Part shown: one piece after another, positions 27,462 to 36,511 of the stretch | Layout: the number at the start of each line of letters is the position of its first letter | Position numbering within the stretch: the first letter of the stretch is position 1 | Source: Methylobacterium terrae | GTDB lineage: Bacteria > Pseudomonadota > Alphaproteobacteria > Rhizobiales > Beijerinckiaceae | Assembly (NCBI RefSeq): GCF_003173755.1 | Contig: NZ_CP029553.1 | Coordinates: 3,247,501-3,302,500 of the forward strand | Direction: 5' to 3' | DNA length: 55,000 nucleotides | The notes under the pieces: model-generated | What the model was told of the DNA's origin: nothing | The model's database searches: none | The model's input: only the letters and a program-made list of their open reading frames with translations | Program-made: the position numbers and the translations under genes

Positions 27462-28865
27462 ATGTCCCTCGACGCCCTCCTCGTCCGCATCAAGGACGAG
27501 ATCGCCCGCACCGCCCATCCCCGCGCGCCCTGGCTCACGCCGCGCAAAGGCCCCGATGGAGAACAGGCCCACGACGTGATCGTGGTCGGGGCCGGGCAGT
27601 CCGGCCTCGCCATCGCCTTCGGGCTGATGCGGGCGCAGGTCACCAACATCCTGGTGCTCGACCGGGCGCCCGCCGGGCTGGAGGGGCCCTGGCTCACCTA
27701 TGCCCGCATGCGCACCCTGCGCAGCCCGAAGGACTTCACCGGGCCCGATCTCGGCCTGCCGGCGCTCACCTACCAATCCTGGCACGAGGCCAGGTACGGC
27801 GCGGCGGCCTGGGAGGCGCTCGACCTCATCGCCCGCGAGGACTGGGCCGCCTACCTCGCCTTCGTGCGCCTCGCGACGGGCGTGCCGGTCGAGAACGACG
27901 TGACCGTCACCGGCATCGCGCCGGCACAGGGACGGTCGGACGCCGGGCTTCTCGCCGTCGCCGATGCACGGGGCCGGGTGCGCCACGCCCGCAAGGTGGT
28001 GCTCGCCACCGGCCAGGAGGGCGCCGGGCGCTGGGCGGTTCCCGAGGTGCTGTCCGACCTGCCCGCGGATCGCGTCGCCCGCACCGACGACGCGATCGAT
28101 TTCGCGGGGCTCGAAGGGAAGCGCGTCGCGGTGATCGGGGCCGGCGCCTCGGCCTTCGACAACGCCGCGACGGCCCTGGAAGCCGGCGCCGCCGAGGTCG
28201 CGCTGCTGTGCCGGCGGGCCGAGGCGCAGGTGGTGCAGCCCTACCGCTGGCTCACCTTCACGGGCTTCCTGCGCCATCTCGGCGACCTCGACGACGCCTG
28301 GCGCTGGCGCTTCATGAGCGCGGTGATGGGCCTGCGCGAGGGCTTCCCGCAGGCGACCTGGGACCGCTGCGCCCGCCACCCGAATTTCCGCTTCCGGCCC
28401 GGCTCCCCCGTCACCGCGGCGCGGATGCGGGGCGGGGCGGTCGTCCTCGACACGCCGGGGGCCGAGATCGCGACCGATCTCGTCGTCGCCGCCACCGGCA
28501 TCGCGGTCGACTACGCCGCGCGGCCCGAATTGTTAGCGTTTGCCCACAACATCGCCACCTGGGGCGACCGCTACGCCCCGCCGCCCGAGGAGCGCGACCC
28601 GCGCCTCGCCGCCTACCCGTATCTCGGCGACGACTACGCCTTCACCGAGCGCGAGCCCGGCCTGACGCCGTGGATCCGCGACATCCACCTGTTCGGCATC
28701 GCCGCGACGGTGAGCCACGGCCCCTCCGGCTCGTCGATCAACGCCATGACCACCGCGGTGCCGCGCCTCGTCTCGGGCCTCACCCGCGGGCTGTTCGTCG
28801 CCGATCTCGACCGGCACTGGGCCGACTTCCGGGCCTACGACGTGAAGCAGGCGGTGCTGCGCTGA
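27462..28865 (+). CDS. FAD/NAD(P)-binding oxidoreductase (flavin monooxygenase-like)
   Basis: 467 residues with two Rossmann folds. The FAD site is VVGAGQSGLAIAFG (G43, G45, G48) and the NAD(P) site is VAVIGAGASAFDNA near residue 225. The ATGxxxD-like strand VAATGIAVD closes the FAD domain. This layout is that of Trk/FMO-type pyridine-nucleotide oxidoreductases. It is nine bases downstream of the SDR, in the same probable operon. It may oxidise a substrate brought in by the adjacent ABC importer, but no chemistry can be read from sequence alone. Confidence 0.82.
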   Translation: MSLDALLVRIKDEIARTAHPRAPWLTPRKGPDGEQAHDVIVVGAGQSGLAIAFGLMRAQVTNILVLDRAPAGLEGPWLTYARMRTLRSPKDFTGPDLGLPALTYQSWHEARYGAAAWEALDLIAREDWAAYLAFVRLATGVPVENDVTVTGIAPAQGRSDAGLLAVADARGRVRHARKVVLATGQEGAGRWAVPEVLSDLPADRVARTDDAIDFAGLEGKRVAVIGAGASAFDNAATALEAGAAEVALLCRRAEAQVVQPYRWLTFTGFLRHLGDLDDAWRWRFMSAVMGLREGFPQATWDRCARHPNFRFRPGSPVTAARMRGGAVVLDTPGAEIATDLVVAATGIAVDYAARPELLAFAHNIATWGDRYAPPPEERDPRLAAYPYLGDDYAFTEREPGLTPWIRDIHLFGIAATVSHGPSGSSINAMTTAVPRLVSGLTRGLFVADLDRHWADFRAYDVKQAVLR

Positions 28866-28991
28866 AAGGCCTCTCGTTAGCCCTTGCACGTTGGCTCTTG
28901 CCCCCGGCCCGTCCCTGGTCTCGAATGGCACCCGCTGGAACGGCCCTTGCAAGAAGGCCGACCGGATCAGGGATGCAGGGAAGGAAACGGC

Positions 28992-30605
28992 GTGACGAAG
29001 ACCAGCATGCGGACGGGCGGCCTGGCGGCGGCTTTCCTCGCCGCCCTCGTCGTGGCGGGGCCGGCCCGGGCCCAGAGCCGGGCCGAGACCCTGCGCTACG
29101 TCACGGGGGCCGCGGTCAACACCCTCGACCCGACCATGCCGGGCACCACCCGCGAGGCCTTCGCGATCAGCCTCTCGACCTATGACCGCCTCGTGACCTT
29201 CGGCCGCAAGAAGCTCGGCGACAATTGGGTGTTCGATCTCGACACCGTGCGCGGCGAGCTCGCCGAGCGCTACGAGGTCAGCCCCGACGGCCTGACCCTC
29301 ACCTTCTTCCTGCGCAAGGACGCGAAGTTCCAGGACGGCACCCCGGTCACGGCCGACGACGTGAAGTGGTCGCTCGACCGCGCCGTCTCGGCGAAGTCGC
29401 TCGCCGGGCCGCAGCTCCTCACCGGCTCGCTGACCAGCCCCGACCAGTTCACGGTGGTCGATCCCCACACCTTCAAGGTGACGCTGCCGAAGCCCGACCG
29501 GCTGGCCCTGCCGAACCTCGCCACCGTCTACGCCATCGTCATCAACTCCAAGGTCGCCAAGTCCCACGCGACGCCGGAGGATCCGTGGGCGCAAGCCTGG
29601 CTGAAGGACCACGCCGTCGGCAGCGGCGCCTACGGCGTCGACGTGTTCAAGCCCGGCGAGCAGGTGGTCTTGCGCCGCAACGCCGACTGGACCGGCGCCG
29701 CGCCCGACAAGCCGGCCGGCTTCAAGCGCATCATCGCCCAGACCATCCCCGATCCGGCGACCCGCGCCAACCTCGTCGAGAAGGGCGACGCCGACATCGT
29801 CATCGACCTCCAGGCCAACGACGCCCAGGCGCTCCAGGCCAAGGCCAAGCTGAAGGTGATCGCCACGCCGCAATTCAACGCGGTGACGCTGATCTCCTTC
29901 AACACGAAGCTGCCGCCCTTCGACAAGGTCGAGGTGCGCCAGGCTCTGGCCTACGCCCTGCCCTACGACGCGATGTTCAAGGCCGCCCTGTTCGGCCGCG
30001 GCAAGCCGCTCTTCGGAGCGACCTGGGGCGAGGGCGATCCGCAGCCGGTCTTTCCCGTGGCGCAGCCGGTGACCCTCGACCTGGCCAAGGCCAAGGCGCT
30101 GCTCGCCAAGGCCGGGCTGCCGGACGGGTTCTCGACGACCTTCAGCTTCAATGTCGGCCAGGCCGCCACCGCCGAGCCGATGGCCGCGCTGATCCGCGAA
30201 TCGCTGGAGAAGATCGGCGTCAAGGTCGAGATCCAGAAGCTGCCCGACGCGCAGATGTCGACGCAGGTGAGCGAGAAGAAGCTGCCGTTCTTCACCGAGG
30301 GCATCGTCGCCTGGCTGCCCTCGCCGGATTACTTCTACCGCAACTTCTACACCGGGAACCAGCGCTGGAACTACAGCTCGGTCGATGACCCGGAGATCAA
30401 CGAACTGGCCGCGAAGGCGCGGTTCGAGCGCGATCCGGCGGCGTACGACGACGAGGCCCGGGCCCTGAACCGGCGCCACCTCGCCCTGATGCCGCAGATC
30501 CCGATCTGGCAGCCGAACCAGGACGCCGTGATGGCGCAATCGGTCGAGGGCTACACCTACCAGTTCCACCGCCAGGTCGATTACCGCGACCTGTCGCGCA
30601 AGTAG
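28992..30605 (+). CDS. ABC transporter periplasmic substrate-binding protein (SBP_bac_5)
   Basis: 537 residues from GTG at 28992 with an AGGGAAGGAAA ribosome site. The signal peptide (AAAFLAALVVAGPARA) is cleaved before QSRAET. The body is the dipeptide/oligopeptide/nickel-binding family: LRYVTGAAVNTLDPT, ERYEVSPDGLTLTFFLRKDAKF and DGTPVTADDVKWSL are its signatures. It captures substrate in the periplasm for the permeases that follow. In this locus the likely cargo is a hydantoin, N-carbamoyl amino acid or D-peptide (inference). An upstream in-frame TTG at 28884 was rejected because it would block the signal peptide. Confidence 0.92.
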   Translation: MTKTSMRTGGLAAAFLAALVVAGPARAQSRAETLRYVTGAAVNTLDPTMPGTTREAFAISLSTYDRLVTFGRKKLGDNWVFDLDTVRGELAERYEVSPDGLTLTFFLRKDAKFQDGTPVTADDVKWSLDRAVSAKSLAGPQLLTGSLTSPDQFTVVDPHTFKVTLPKPDRLALPNLATVYAIVINSKVAKSHATPEDPWAQAWLKDHAVGSGAYGVDVFKPGEQVVLRRNADWTGAAPDKPAGFKRIIAQTIPDPATRANLVEKGDADIVIDLQANDAQALQAKAKLKVIATPQFNAVTLISFNTKLPPFDKVEVRQALAYALPYDAMFKAALFGRGKPLFGATWGEGDPQPVFPVAQPVTLDLAKAKALLAKAGLPDGFSTTFSFNVGQAATAEPMAALIRESLEKIGVKVEIQKLPDAQMSTQVSEKKLPFFTEGIVAWLPSPDYFYRNFYTGNQRWNYSSVDDPEINELAAKARFERDPAAYDDEARALNRRHLALMPQIPIWQPNQDAVMAQSVEGYTYQFHRQVDYRDLSRK

Positions 30606-30621
30606 CGGAGATTCCAGCCCG

Positions 30622-31653
30622 ATGGCCTCCGCCTCCGGCATCGCCCTGCGCACCGGGCGGCGCTTCCTGTCCTCGCTGCCGGCGCTGCTCGGCGTCCTGG
30701 TCTTCACCTTCCTGCTGATGCGGGTGCTGCCCGGCGACCCGGCGGTGTTCTTCGCCTCCGGGCCGAATGCCGGCAAGGCGGAGATCGAGGAGATCCGCCG
30801 CCAGATGGGCCTCGACAAGCCGGTGCCCGAGCAGCTCGTGCGCTATCTCGGCGACGTCGCCCGCGGCCAGCTCGGCCGCTCGATGACGACCGGCCAGCCG
30901 GTGCTGACGGACCTGCGCCAGCGCCTGCCGGCCTCGCTCGAACTGACCCTGACGGCGCTCGTCATCGCGCTCGCCCTGGCGATTCCCCTCGGCATCGCGG
31001 CGGCGCTCCGGCCGGGCTCGGTGGTGGACCACGCCGTGCGCTTCCTCTGCGCGCTCGGGGTCTGCGTGCCGACCTTCGTGTCGGGGCTGCTCCTGATCTA
31101 CGTGTTCTACTACCTTCTCGGCGTCGCCCCCGACCCGACCGGCCGCATCGACGTGTTCGCGGCGAGCCCGCCGGACATCACCGGCTTCCTGCTGATCGAT
31201 TTTTTGCTCGTCGGCGACGGGGAGGGCTGGCGCGCCGCGGCCGGGCAACTGGTGCTGCCGGCGCTCACCATGGCGCTCTTCGTGCTGGCGCCGCTCGCCC
31301 GCATCACCCGGGCGGCGATGCTGAGCGTGCTCGGCAGCGACTTCATCCGCACCGCCCGGTCGCTCGGCCTGCCGCGCCGGCGGGTGATCGTGACCTACGG
31401 CTTACGCAACGCGATCCTGCCGGTGCTCACCATCGCGGGCATCGTGTTCTCGACCATGCTCGGGGCCAACGTGCTGGTGGAGAAGGTGTTCTCCTGGCCG
31501 GGCGTCGCCTCCTACGCGCTCGATGCGCTGCTCGCCTCGGACTACGCCCCGGTCCAGGGCTTCGTGCTGCTGATGGCGAGCCTGTTCGTCCTCGTGAACC
31601 TCACGGTCGACGTGCTCTACGGCCTCGCCGACCCGCGCGTCTCGATCGAGTGA
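30622..31653 (+). CDS. ABC transporter permease (DppB-type)
   Basis: 343 residues. An N-terminal membrane segment (LPALLGVLVFTFLLMRVLPG) precedes the BPD_transp_1 domain, which has the EAA-loop equivalent around FIRTARSLGLPRRRVIVTYGLRNAILP. The conserved PGDPA after the first helix is typical of DppB. It starts 16 bases after the binding-protein stop and forms the channel with the next gene. Confidence 0.93.
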   Translation: MASASGIALRTGRRFLSSLPALLGVLVFTFLLMRVLPGDPAVFFASGPNAGKAEIEEIRRQMGLDKPVPEQLVRYLGDVARGQLGRSMTTGQPVLTDLRQRLPASLELTLTALVIALALAIPLGIAAALRPGSVVDHAVRFLCALGVCVPTFVSGLLLIYVFYYLLGVAPDPTGRIDVFAASPPDITGFLLIDFLLVGDGEGWRAAAGQLVLPALTMALFVLAPLARITRAAMLSVLGSDFIRTARSLGLPRRRVIVTYGLRNAILPVLTIAGIVFSTMLGANVLVEKVFSWPGVASYALDALLASDYAPVQGFVLLMASLFVLVNLTVDVLYGLADPRVSIE

Positions 31654-31671
31654 CCGGAGGCGAGTGATCCG

Positions 31672-32547
31672 ATGAACGCCGTCGCTCCCATTGTCGCCCC
31701 GCCGCCCAGCACCTTGCGGCACGCGGCTCACGTGCTGCGCGACAATCCGCTCACAGCCGTCGCGGCCGCGGGCAGCACGCTACTCTGCCTCGTCGCCGTC
31801 TTCAGCCCCTGGCTCACCCCGTACGATCCCGTCGCCTCGGACGTCTCGTCGGCCCTGCTGCCGCCGAGCGCCGCGCACTGGGCCGGCACCGACCAGCTCG
31901 GCCGCGACGTCTTGAGCCGCATCATCGCGGCGACGCGGCTCGATCTCGCCATCGCGCTCTCGGCGGTGAGCCTGTCCTTCGCGCTCGGCGCGGTGATCGG
32001 GGGGGTCAGCGGCTATGCCGGCGGGCGGCTCGACCGGGTGGTCGGGCGCCTCGTCGACGTGCTGATGGCCTTCCCGCTCTTCGTGCTGGCGATGGCCCTG
32101 GTCGCGGCGCTGGGCAACCGGGTCGAGAACATCGTCATCGCGACCGCGATCATCAACCTGCCGTTCTACATCCGCTTCGCTCGGGCCGAGGTGAACGTGC
32201 GGCGCGACGCCGGCTACGTCGAGGCGGCGCGGGCGGGCGGCGAGGGCCACCTCGCGGTGGTCCTGCGCTTCCTCCTGCCGAACGTGCTCCCCGCGATGGC
32301 GGTGCAGATTTCGCTCAACCTCGGCTGGGCGATCCTCAACGCGGCCGGCCTCTCCTTCATCGGCCTCGGCGTGCGCCCGCCGACGCCGGAATGGGGGATC
32401 CTGGTCGCGGAAGGGGCGCGCTTCATCACCACCGGCAAGTGGTGGCTCGTCGCCTTCCCGGGCCTCGCCCTGATGCTGGCCGTGCTCTGCTTCAACCTGC
32501 TCGGCGACGGCCTGCGCGACATCCTCGATCCCCGGATGCGGACCTGA
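31672..32547 (+). CDS. ABC transporter permease (DppC-type)
   Basis: 291 residues, second channel subunit. It has the N-terminal DppC segment (FSPWLTPYDP), the HWAGTDQLGRDVLSRII motif, which is diagnostic of DppC, and the EAA loop (YVEAARAGGEGHLAVVLRFLLPNVLP). The GWAILNAAGLSFIGLGVRPPTPEWG stretch is also characteristic. Its stop shares one base with the ATPase start (TGATG), which implies translational coupling. Confidence 0.93.
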   Translation: MNAVAPIVAPPPSTLRHAAHVLRDNPLTAVAAAGSTLLCLVAVFSPWLTPYDPVASDVSSALLPPSAAHWAGTDQLGRDVLSRIIAATRLDLAIALSAVSLSFALGAVIGGVSGYAGGRLDRVVGRLVDVLMAFPLFVLAMALVAALGNRVENIVIATAIINLPFYIRFARAEVNVRRDAGYVEAARAGGEGHLAVVLRFLLPNVLPAMAVQISLNLGWAILNAAGLSFIGLGVRPPTPEWGILVAEGARFITTGKWWLVAFPGLALMLAVLCFNLLGDGLRDILDPRMRT

Positions 32548-34205
32548 TGCAGCCTTCCCTTCTCTCGATCGAGGACCTGAAGGTCACCTTCGCGACGCGG
32601 CGAGGGCCCGTCGAGGCCCTGCGCGGCGTCTCGCTCTCGGTCGCGCCGGGCGAGAGCCTCGGCCTCGTCGGCGAATCGGGCTCCGGCAAGTCGGTCACCG
32701 CCTTCGCGGCGGCCCGCCTCCTCGACCGGGCCGGGCGCATCACCGGCGGGAGCGTGCGCTTCCGCGGCCAGGACGTGACCCGGCTCTCGGCGGCGGATCT
32801 CCGGGCGGCGCACGGCCAGGCGATCGGGATGATCTTCCAGAACCCGCGGGCGGCCCTCAACCCGATCCGCCCGATCGGCCGGCAGCTCGCCGACGTGCTG
32901 ACGGCCGGCGGGCTGTCGAAGCGCCAAGCCCGCGAGCGGGCGCTGGAGAGCCTGGAGGCGGTGCGCATCCGCGACGCCGCGCGCCGCCTCGACGCCTACC
33001 CGCACGAGCTCTCCGGCGGCATGTGCCAGCGGGTGATGATCGCGCTGGCGCTCGCCTGCCGCCCGGCGCTCCTCATCGCCGACGAGCCGACCACCGGCCT
33101 CGACGTGACGACCCAGAAGACGGTGATGGACCTCGTCGCCCGGCTCACCGCCGAGCGCGGCATGGCGATGATCCTGATCACCCACGATCTCGGCCTCGCG
33201 GCGCAGTATTGCGGCCGCATCGCCGTGATGGAGCAGGGCCGCCTCGTCGAGGAAGGCGAGCCGGGCGCGCTGTTCGCGGCGCCCCGCCATCCCTACACGA
33301 GGCGCCTCGTCGCCGCCTCGCCGACACCGACCTCGACGCTCGCCGACCTCGTGCCGGAGGGCGCCCGCCCGCCGGCCCTGAAGCGGCCGGTGCCCGCCCC
33401 CGGCACCCCTCCGCTCCTCGAGGTGCAGGGGCTCGGAAAAGTCTTCGGCGGCGCCATGGCGGTGGAGGACGTGTCCCTCTCGCTGCGCGAGGGCGAGAGC
33501 CTCGGCCTCGTCGGCGAATCGGGCTCGGGCAAGAGCACCACGTCGCGGATGATCTGCCGGCTCCTCGATGCGAGCGCCGGCCGGATCCTGTTCGACGGCG
33601 AGCCGATCGGCGCGATTCCCGCCCGCGACTTCCACCGCTCGCCGCACCGGCGCGCGATCCAGATCGTGTTCCAGGACCCGACCGACAGCCTCAACCCGCG
33701 CTTCTCAGCCTTCGACTGCATCGCCCATCCGGTGAAGCGCCTGACGCCCCTGCGGGGCGAGGCCCTGCGCCTGCGGGTGATCGAGAGCGCCGAGCGGGCG
33801 GGATTGCCGGCCGCCCTCCTCGACCGGTTCCCGCACCAGCTCTCCGGCGGCCAGAAGGCCCGCATCGGCATCGCCCGGGCGATCGCCGTGAAGCCCCGGC
33901 TCCTGGTGCTCGACGAGCCGACGGCGGCCCTCGACGTCTCGGTCCAGGCCGGGGTCCTGCGCCTCCTCGACGACCTGCGCCGGGAGGACGGCCTCGCCTT
34001 CCTGTTCGTGAGCCACGACCTCAACGTCGTGCGGATGATGTGCGAGCGCACCCTGGTGCTCCAGGGCGGGCGGGTGGTCGAGGAGGGCGTCAGCCGCGAC
34101 CTCTTCCGGGCGCCGCGCACGGCCTACACGCGGGACCTGCTGGCGGCGATCCCGCATTTCCGGCCGGGCGCGCCGCGGGGGCTGGCGGCGGAGCCGGCGG
34201 CGTGA
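32547..34205 (+). CDS. fused dipeptide-type ABC ATPase (DppD-DppF)
   Basis: 552 residues holding two complete ATPase cassettes. The first has Walker A GESGSGKS (42-49), signature LSGGMCQRVMIALAL and Walker B LLIADEPTTGLD; the second has GLVGESGSGKSTTS, LSGGQKARIGIARAI and LLVLDEPTAALD. Each ends with the oligopeptide-type C-terminal tail (PYTRRLVAASP, AYTRDLLAAIPH). This is the usual one-chain DppD/F arrangement of many alphaproteobacteria. It powers the importer formed by the two preceding permeases and completes the transporter operon. Confidence 0.94.
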   Translation: MQPSLLSIEDLKVTFATRRGPVEALRGVSLSVAPGESLGLVGESGSGKSVTAFAAARLLDRAGRITGGSVRFRGQDVTRLSAADLRAAHGQAIGMIFQNPRAALNPIRPIGRQLADVLTAGGLSKRQARERALESLEAVRIRDAARRLDAYPHELSGGMCQRVMIALALACRPALLIADEPTTGLDVTTQKTVMDLVARLTAERGMAMILITHDLGLAAQYCGRIAVMEQGRLVEEGEPGALFAAPRHPYTRRLVAASPTPTSTLADLVPEGARPPALKRPVPAPGTPPLLEVQGLGKVFGGAMAVEDVSLSLREGESLGLVGESGSGKSTTSRMICRLLDASAGRILFDGEPIGAIPARDFHRSPHRRAIQIVFQDPTDSLNPRFSAFDCIAHPVKRLTPLRGEALRLRVIESAERAGLPAALLDRFPHQLSGGQKARIGIARAIAVKPRLLVLDEPTAALDVSVQAGVLRLLDDLRREDGLAFLFVSHDLNVVRMMCERTLVLQGGRVVEEGVSRDLFRAPRTAYTRDLLAAIPHFRPGAPRGLAAEPAA

Positions 34206-34233
34206 GCCTTCGAACCCCGGTCGTGCGCATTCC

Positions 34234-34425
34234 CCCTCTCCCCGCGGGCGGGGAGAGGGCCGTGTCTCCGTTCAGGAGATACGGCGAGCCCGCAGGGCGA
34301 GGGTGAGGGGGTGCTTCCGGAAGAGCCACATCCTGAAACACCCCCTCACCCTCGCTCCGGCTTGGCCTGCGCTCGCTGCGCTCCCTGAGCGGGAGCACAG
34401 CCCTCTCCCCGCCCGCGGGGAGAGG
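34234..34425. repeat. composite inverted-repeat element between ATPase and carbamoylase genes
   Basis: Three dyads are nested here. A 10-base stem CCCTCTCCCC/GGGGAGAGGG lies at 34234-34259 and a 9-base stem CCTCTCCCC/GGGGAGAGG at 34402-34425; both have GC-rich loops. Between them, a 17-base perfect inverted pair (GCGAGGGTGAGGGGGTG at 34297-34313 and its complement at 34339-34355) frames a 25-base loop. The sequence looks like a mobile-type intergenic repeat of this genus and may end the transporter message. Confidence 0.75.
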
Positions 34426-34473
34426 AGAAGGGTGGGCCTTCTCCGACATGTTCTGATCTTCGAGGATTTCTCC

Positions 34474-35400
34474 ATGCGCGTGATCCGCACCGCCGCCGCC
34501 CAGCTCGGGCCGATCCAGAAGGCCGAGGACCGCGACAGCGTCGTCGCCCGGATGATCGCGCTCATGGACGAGGCCAAGGGCCAGGACGCCGACCTGATCG
34601 TCTACCCGGAACTCGCGCTGACCACCTTCTTCCCGCGCTGGTACCACGAGGACCGTTCGGAAGCGGATCACTGGTTCGAGCGCGAGATGCCGGGCCCGGC
34701 CACCGCACCGCTCTTCGCCCGGGCGCGCGAGCACGGCATGGCGCTGTCGTTCGGCTATGCCGAGCGGACCCCGGAGGGCCGGCACTTCAACACCTCGATC
34801 CTGGTCGACCGCGACGGCACCGTCGTCGGCCGATACCGCAAGGTCCACCTGCCCGGCCACGTCGAGTTCGATCCCGAGCGCTCGCACCAGCACCTGGAGA
34901 AGCGCTACTTCGAGCCCGGCGACCTCGGCTTCCCGGTCTGGCGGATGCTCGGCGGCATCCTCGGCATGTGCATCTGCAACGACCGGCGCTGGCCCGAGAC
35001 CTACCGGGTGATGGGGCTGCAGGGCGTCGAGATGATCGTGCTCGGCTTCAACACCCCGTCGATCAACGGCCAGCGGCAAGCCGAGGGCCTGGAGGACAGG
35101 CTGTTCCATCACCGCCTCTCGGTCCAGGCCGGCGCCTACCAGAACGCCACCTGGGTCGTGGCGGTGGCGAAAGCCGGGGACGAGGACGGCCATCCGCTGA
35201 TGGGCGGCACGCTCATCTGCGATCCCAACGGGACGATCGTCGCCGAGCTCCCCGGCGAGGCCGACGGGGTGATCGTGCACGCATGCGACCTCGACGAGAC
35301 CCGGTTCGGCAAGGAGACGATCTTCGACTTCGCCCGCCACCGCAGACCCGAGCATTACGGCCGCATCACCGCCCAGACCGGGGCGGTGCTGCCCGAGTGA
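34474..35400 (+). CDS. N-carbamoyl-D-amino-acid hydrolase
   Basis: 308 residues of the nitrilase superfamily, the usual length for D-carbamoylases. The catalytic triad is visible: E46 in YPELALTTFF, K123 in RYRKVHLPG and C168 in CICNDRRWPE. The RTAAAQLGPI start and FFPRWY, ICNDRRWPETYR and GFNTPSINGQ segments match D-carbamoylase. It hydrolyses N-carbamoyl-D-amino acids to D-amino acid, CO2 and ammonia, the last step of hydantoin use. ATG at 34474 has GAGGA upstream. It follows the importer operon after a repeat element and so may have its own promoter. Confidence 0.93.
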   Translation: MRVIRTAAAQLGPIQKAEDRDSVVARMIALMDEAKGQDADLIVYPELALTTFFPRWYHEDRSEADHWFEREMPGPATAPLFARAREHGMALSFGYAERTPEGRHFNTSILVDRDGTVVGRYRKVHLPGHVEFDPERSHQHLEKRYFEPGDLGFPVWRMLGGILGMCICNDRRWPETYRVMGLQGVEMIVLGFNTPSINGQRQAEGLEDRLFHHRLSVQAGAYQNATWVVAVAKAGDEDGHPLMGGTLICDPNGTIVAELPGEADGVIVHACDLDETRFGKETIFDFARHRRPEHYGRITAQTGAVLPE

Positions 35401-35638
35401 TACCACCGCGCCTTGGAACGGATCCGTTCCAAGGCGCTGGCTGAGAGCGAACGGGCGTCGGCGCCGATGCGCCGGACGCCTTGGCATCGACGTGTCGATG
35501 CCAAGGCGCGAGGGTATGAGACCGTCTCCGGAAGATCACTTCCGGAAACGGTATCACAAGCCCGCGCGGTGGAGCCGAGGGCTCCACACGCCTGAGCGAA
35601 GCCGAAATCCGCATAGCGAAGCAATCAATCGGATTTCG
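35397..35638. repeat. cluster of five palindromes in the carbamoylase/racemase convergent gap
   Basis: A 30-base perfect palindrome centred on GGATCC spans 35408-35437. A 15-base-arm hairpin with a GT spacer spans 35477-35508. An imperfect 14-base pair built on TCCGGAAG-ATCA-CTTCCGGA spans 35521-35552. An 8-base pair GTGGAGCC/GGCTCCAC lies at 35569-35587, and a 9-base pair CGAAATCCG/CGGATTTCG at 35603-35638. The first three are also framed by GTGATACC (35397) and GGTATCAC (35550). The first two share the CGCCTTGG/CCAAGGCG arm. The arrangement looks like an assembled repetitive element and also separates two converging genes. Confidence 0.8.
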
Positions 35639-35655
35639 TATGACTCTCACCGGGG

Positions 35656-36309
35656 TCAGGCGACCGCCACGATGCCGATCGCCATCGCGACCGCGGCCTG
35701 GGTCGGGTCGACGACTGGGATGCCGAGCTCCTGCTCGAGCCCGCGCCGGTGAACCGCCATGCCGGCGCAACCCATCACGATCGCGCCCGCCCCGTCCCGG
35801 TCGCGCAGGTCGCGGCCGACGGCGATCATCCGGGAAAGCGTGTCCGGGCCGCTCGCCGTCTCGGCGACCGTCATCTCGAGCGCCCGCTCGCCGGCCAGCC
35901 GCTCGGCCACGCCCATCTGGCGCAGAGCCCGCAGGTGGCGCGGGATCGAGCGGCTCGCCACCGCGATGACGCCGAACCGGTCGGCGCGCGCCAGCGCCGT
36001 CAGCACCCCGCACTCGGCGATGCCGAGGACCGGCCGGTCGGTCGCCTCGCGACAGACGTGGAGGCCGGGATCGGAGTAGCAGGCGACGACGTAAGCGTCC
36101 GCCGCCTCGCGCCGCACGAGGTCGCGCAGAGGCAGGGCCACCTGCTCGACATCGGCCTGCGACTGGATGCCGAACGGCCCCTCGGCCAGGGTGCGGCACT
36201 CGATGACGATACCGGGGCGCGACAGGGGCGCCAGAGCCCCGTCGAGGCCGCGGGTGACGGCGTCGTTCGAATTCGGGTTGATGACGAGGATGCGTCGCTG
36301 GAGTGTCAT
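35656..36309 (-). CDS. hydantoin racemase (Asp/Glu racemase family)
   Basis: 217 residues, ATG at 36309 with GGAGG ribosome site. The two catalytic cysteines are in VVACYSDPGLH (C77) and VMGCAGM (C181), the positions known for hydantoin racemases. The N-terminus ILVINPNSNDAVTRGL is the family signature. It racemises L- and D-5-substituted hydantoins without cofactor, letting the D-hydantoinase consume both. It is convergent with the carbamoylase and is upstream (in its own direction) of no other gene in the pathway. The pairing with the hydantoinase and carbamoylase makes the call firm. Confidence 0.92.
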   Translation of the reverse strand: MTLQRRILVINPNSNDAVTRGLDGALAPLSRPGIVIECRTLAEGPFGIQSQADVEQVALPLRDLVRREAADAYVVACYSDPGLHVCREATDRPVLGIAECGVLTALARADRFGVIAVASRSIPRHLRALRQMGVAERLAGERALEMTVAETASGPDTLSRMIAVGRDLRDRDGAGAIVMGCAGMAVHRRGLEQELGIPVVDPTQAAVAMAIGIVAVA

Positions 36310-36446
36310 GCCGCCTCCGGATGAGCCCATCCGCCAGCATAGCAAGTTTCAGGCAGGCCCGCGTCCGTCGCCGCCGCCGAGGCGGCACGCCGCCTCCGTC
36401 GAAGGTCCCCCGGTACGCAGGAGCCCGCGAGACCTTACGACGGTCC

Positions 36447-36480
36447 ATGCCGCGGCCGACGCCAATCTCGGCCGCGGCAT
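36447..36480 (-). terminator. hairpin downstream of the M64 peptidase gene
   Basis: Thirteen-base perfect arms ATGCCGCGGCCGA and TCGGCCGCGGCAT surround an 8-base loop. It lies 32 bases past the stop of the leftward peptidase gene, a suitable position for its terminator, though there is no T-run. It also precedes the racemase start. Confidence 0.65.
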
Positions 36481-36511
36481 TGTCGTCATGTCCCGGCAGG
36501 GCCGATCGATC

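Noticed and set aside
28866..28991. Possible sigma-54 promoter (TGGCAC and TTGC) before the binding-protein gene
   Set aside because: The spacing between the two elements is wrong for a -24/-12 promoter.
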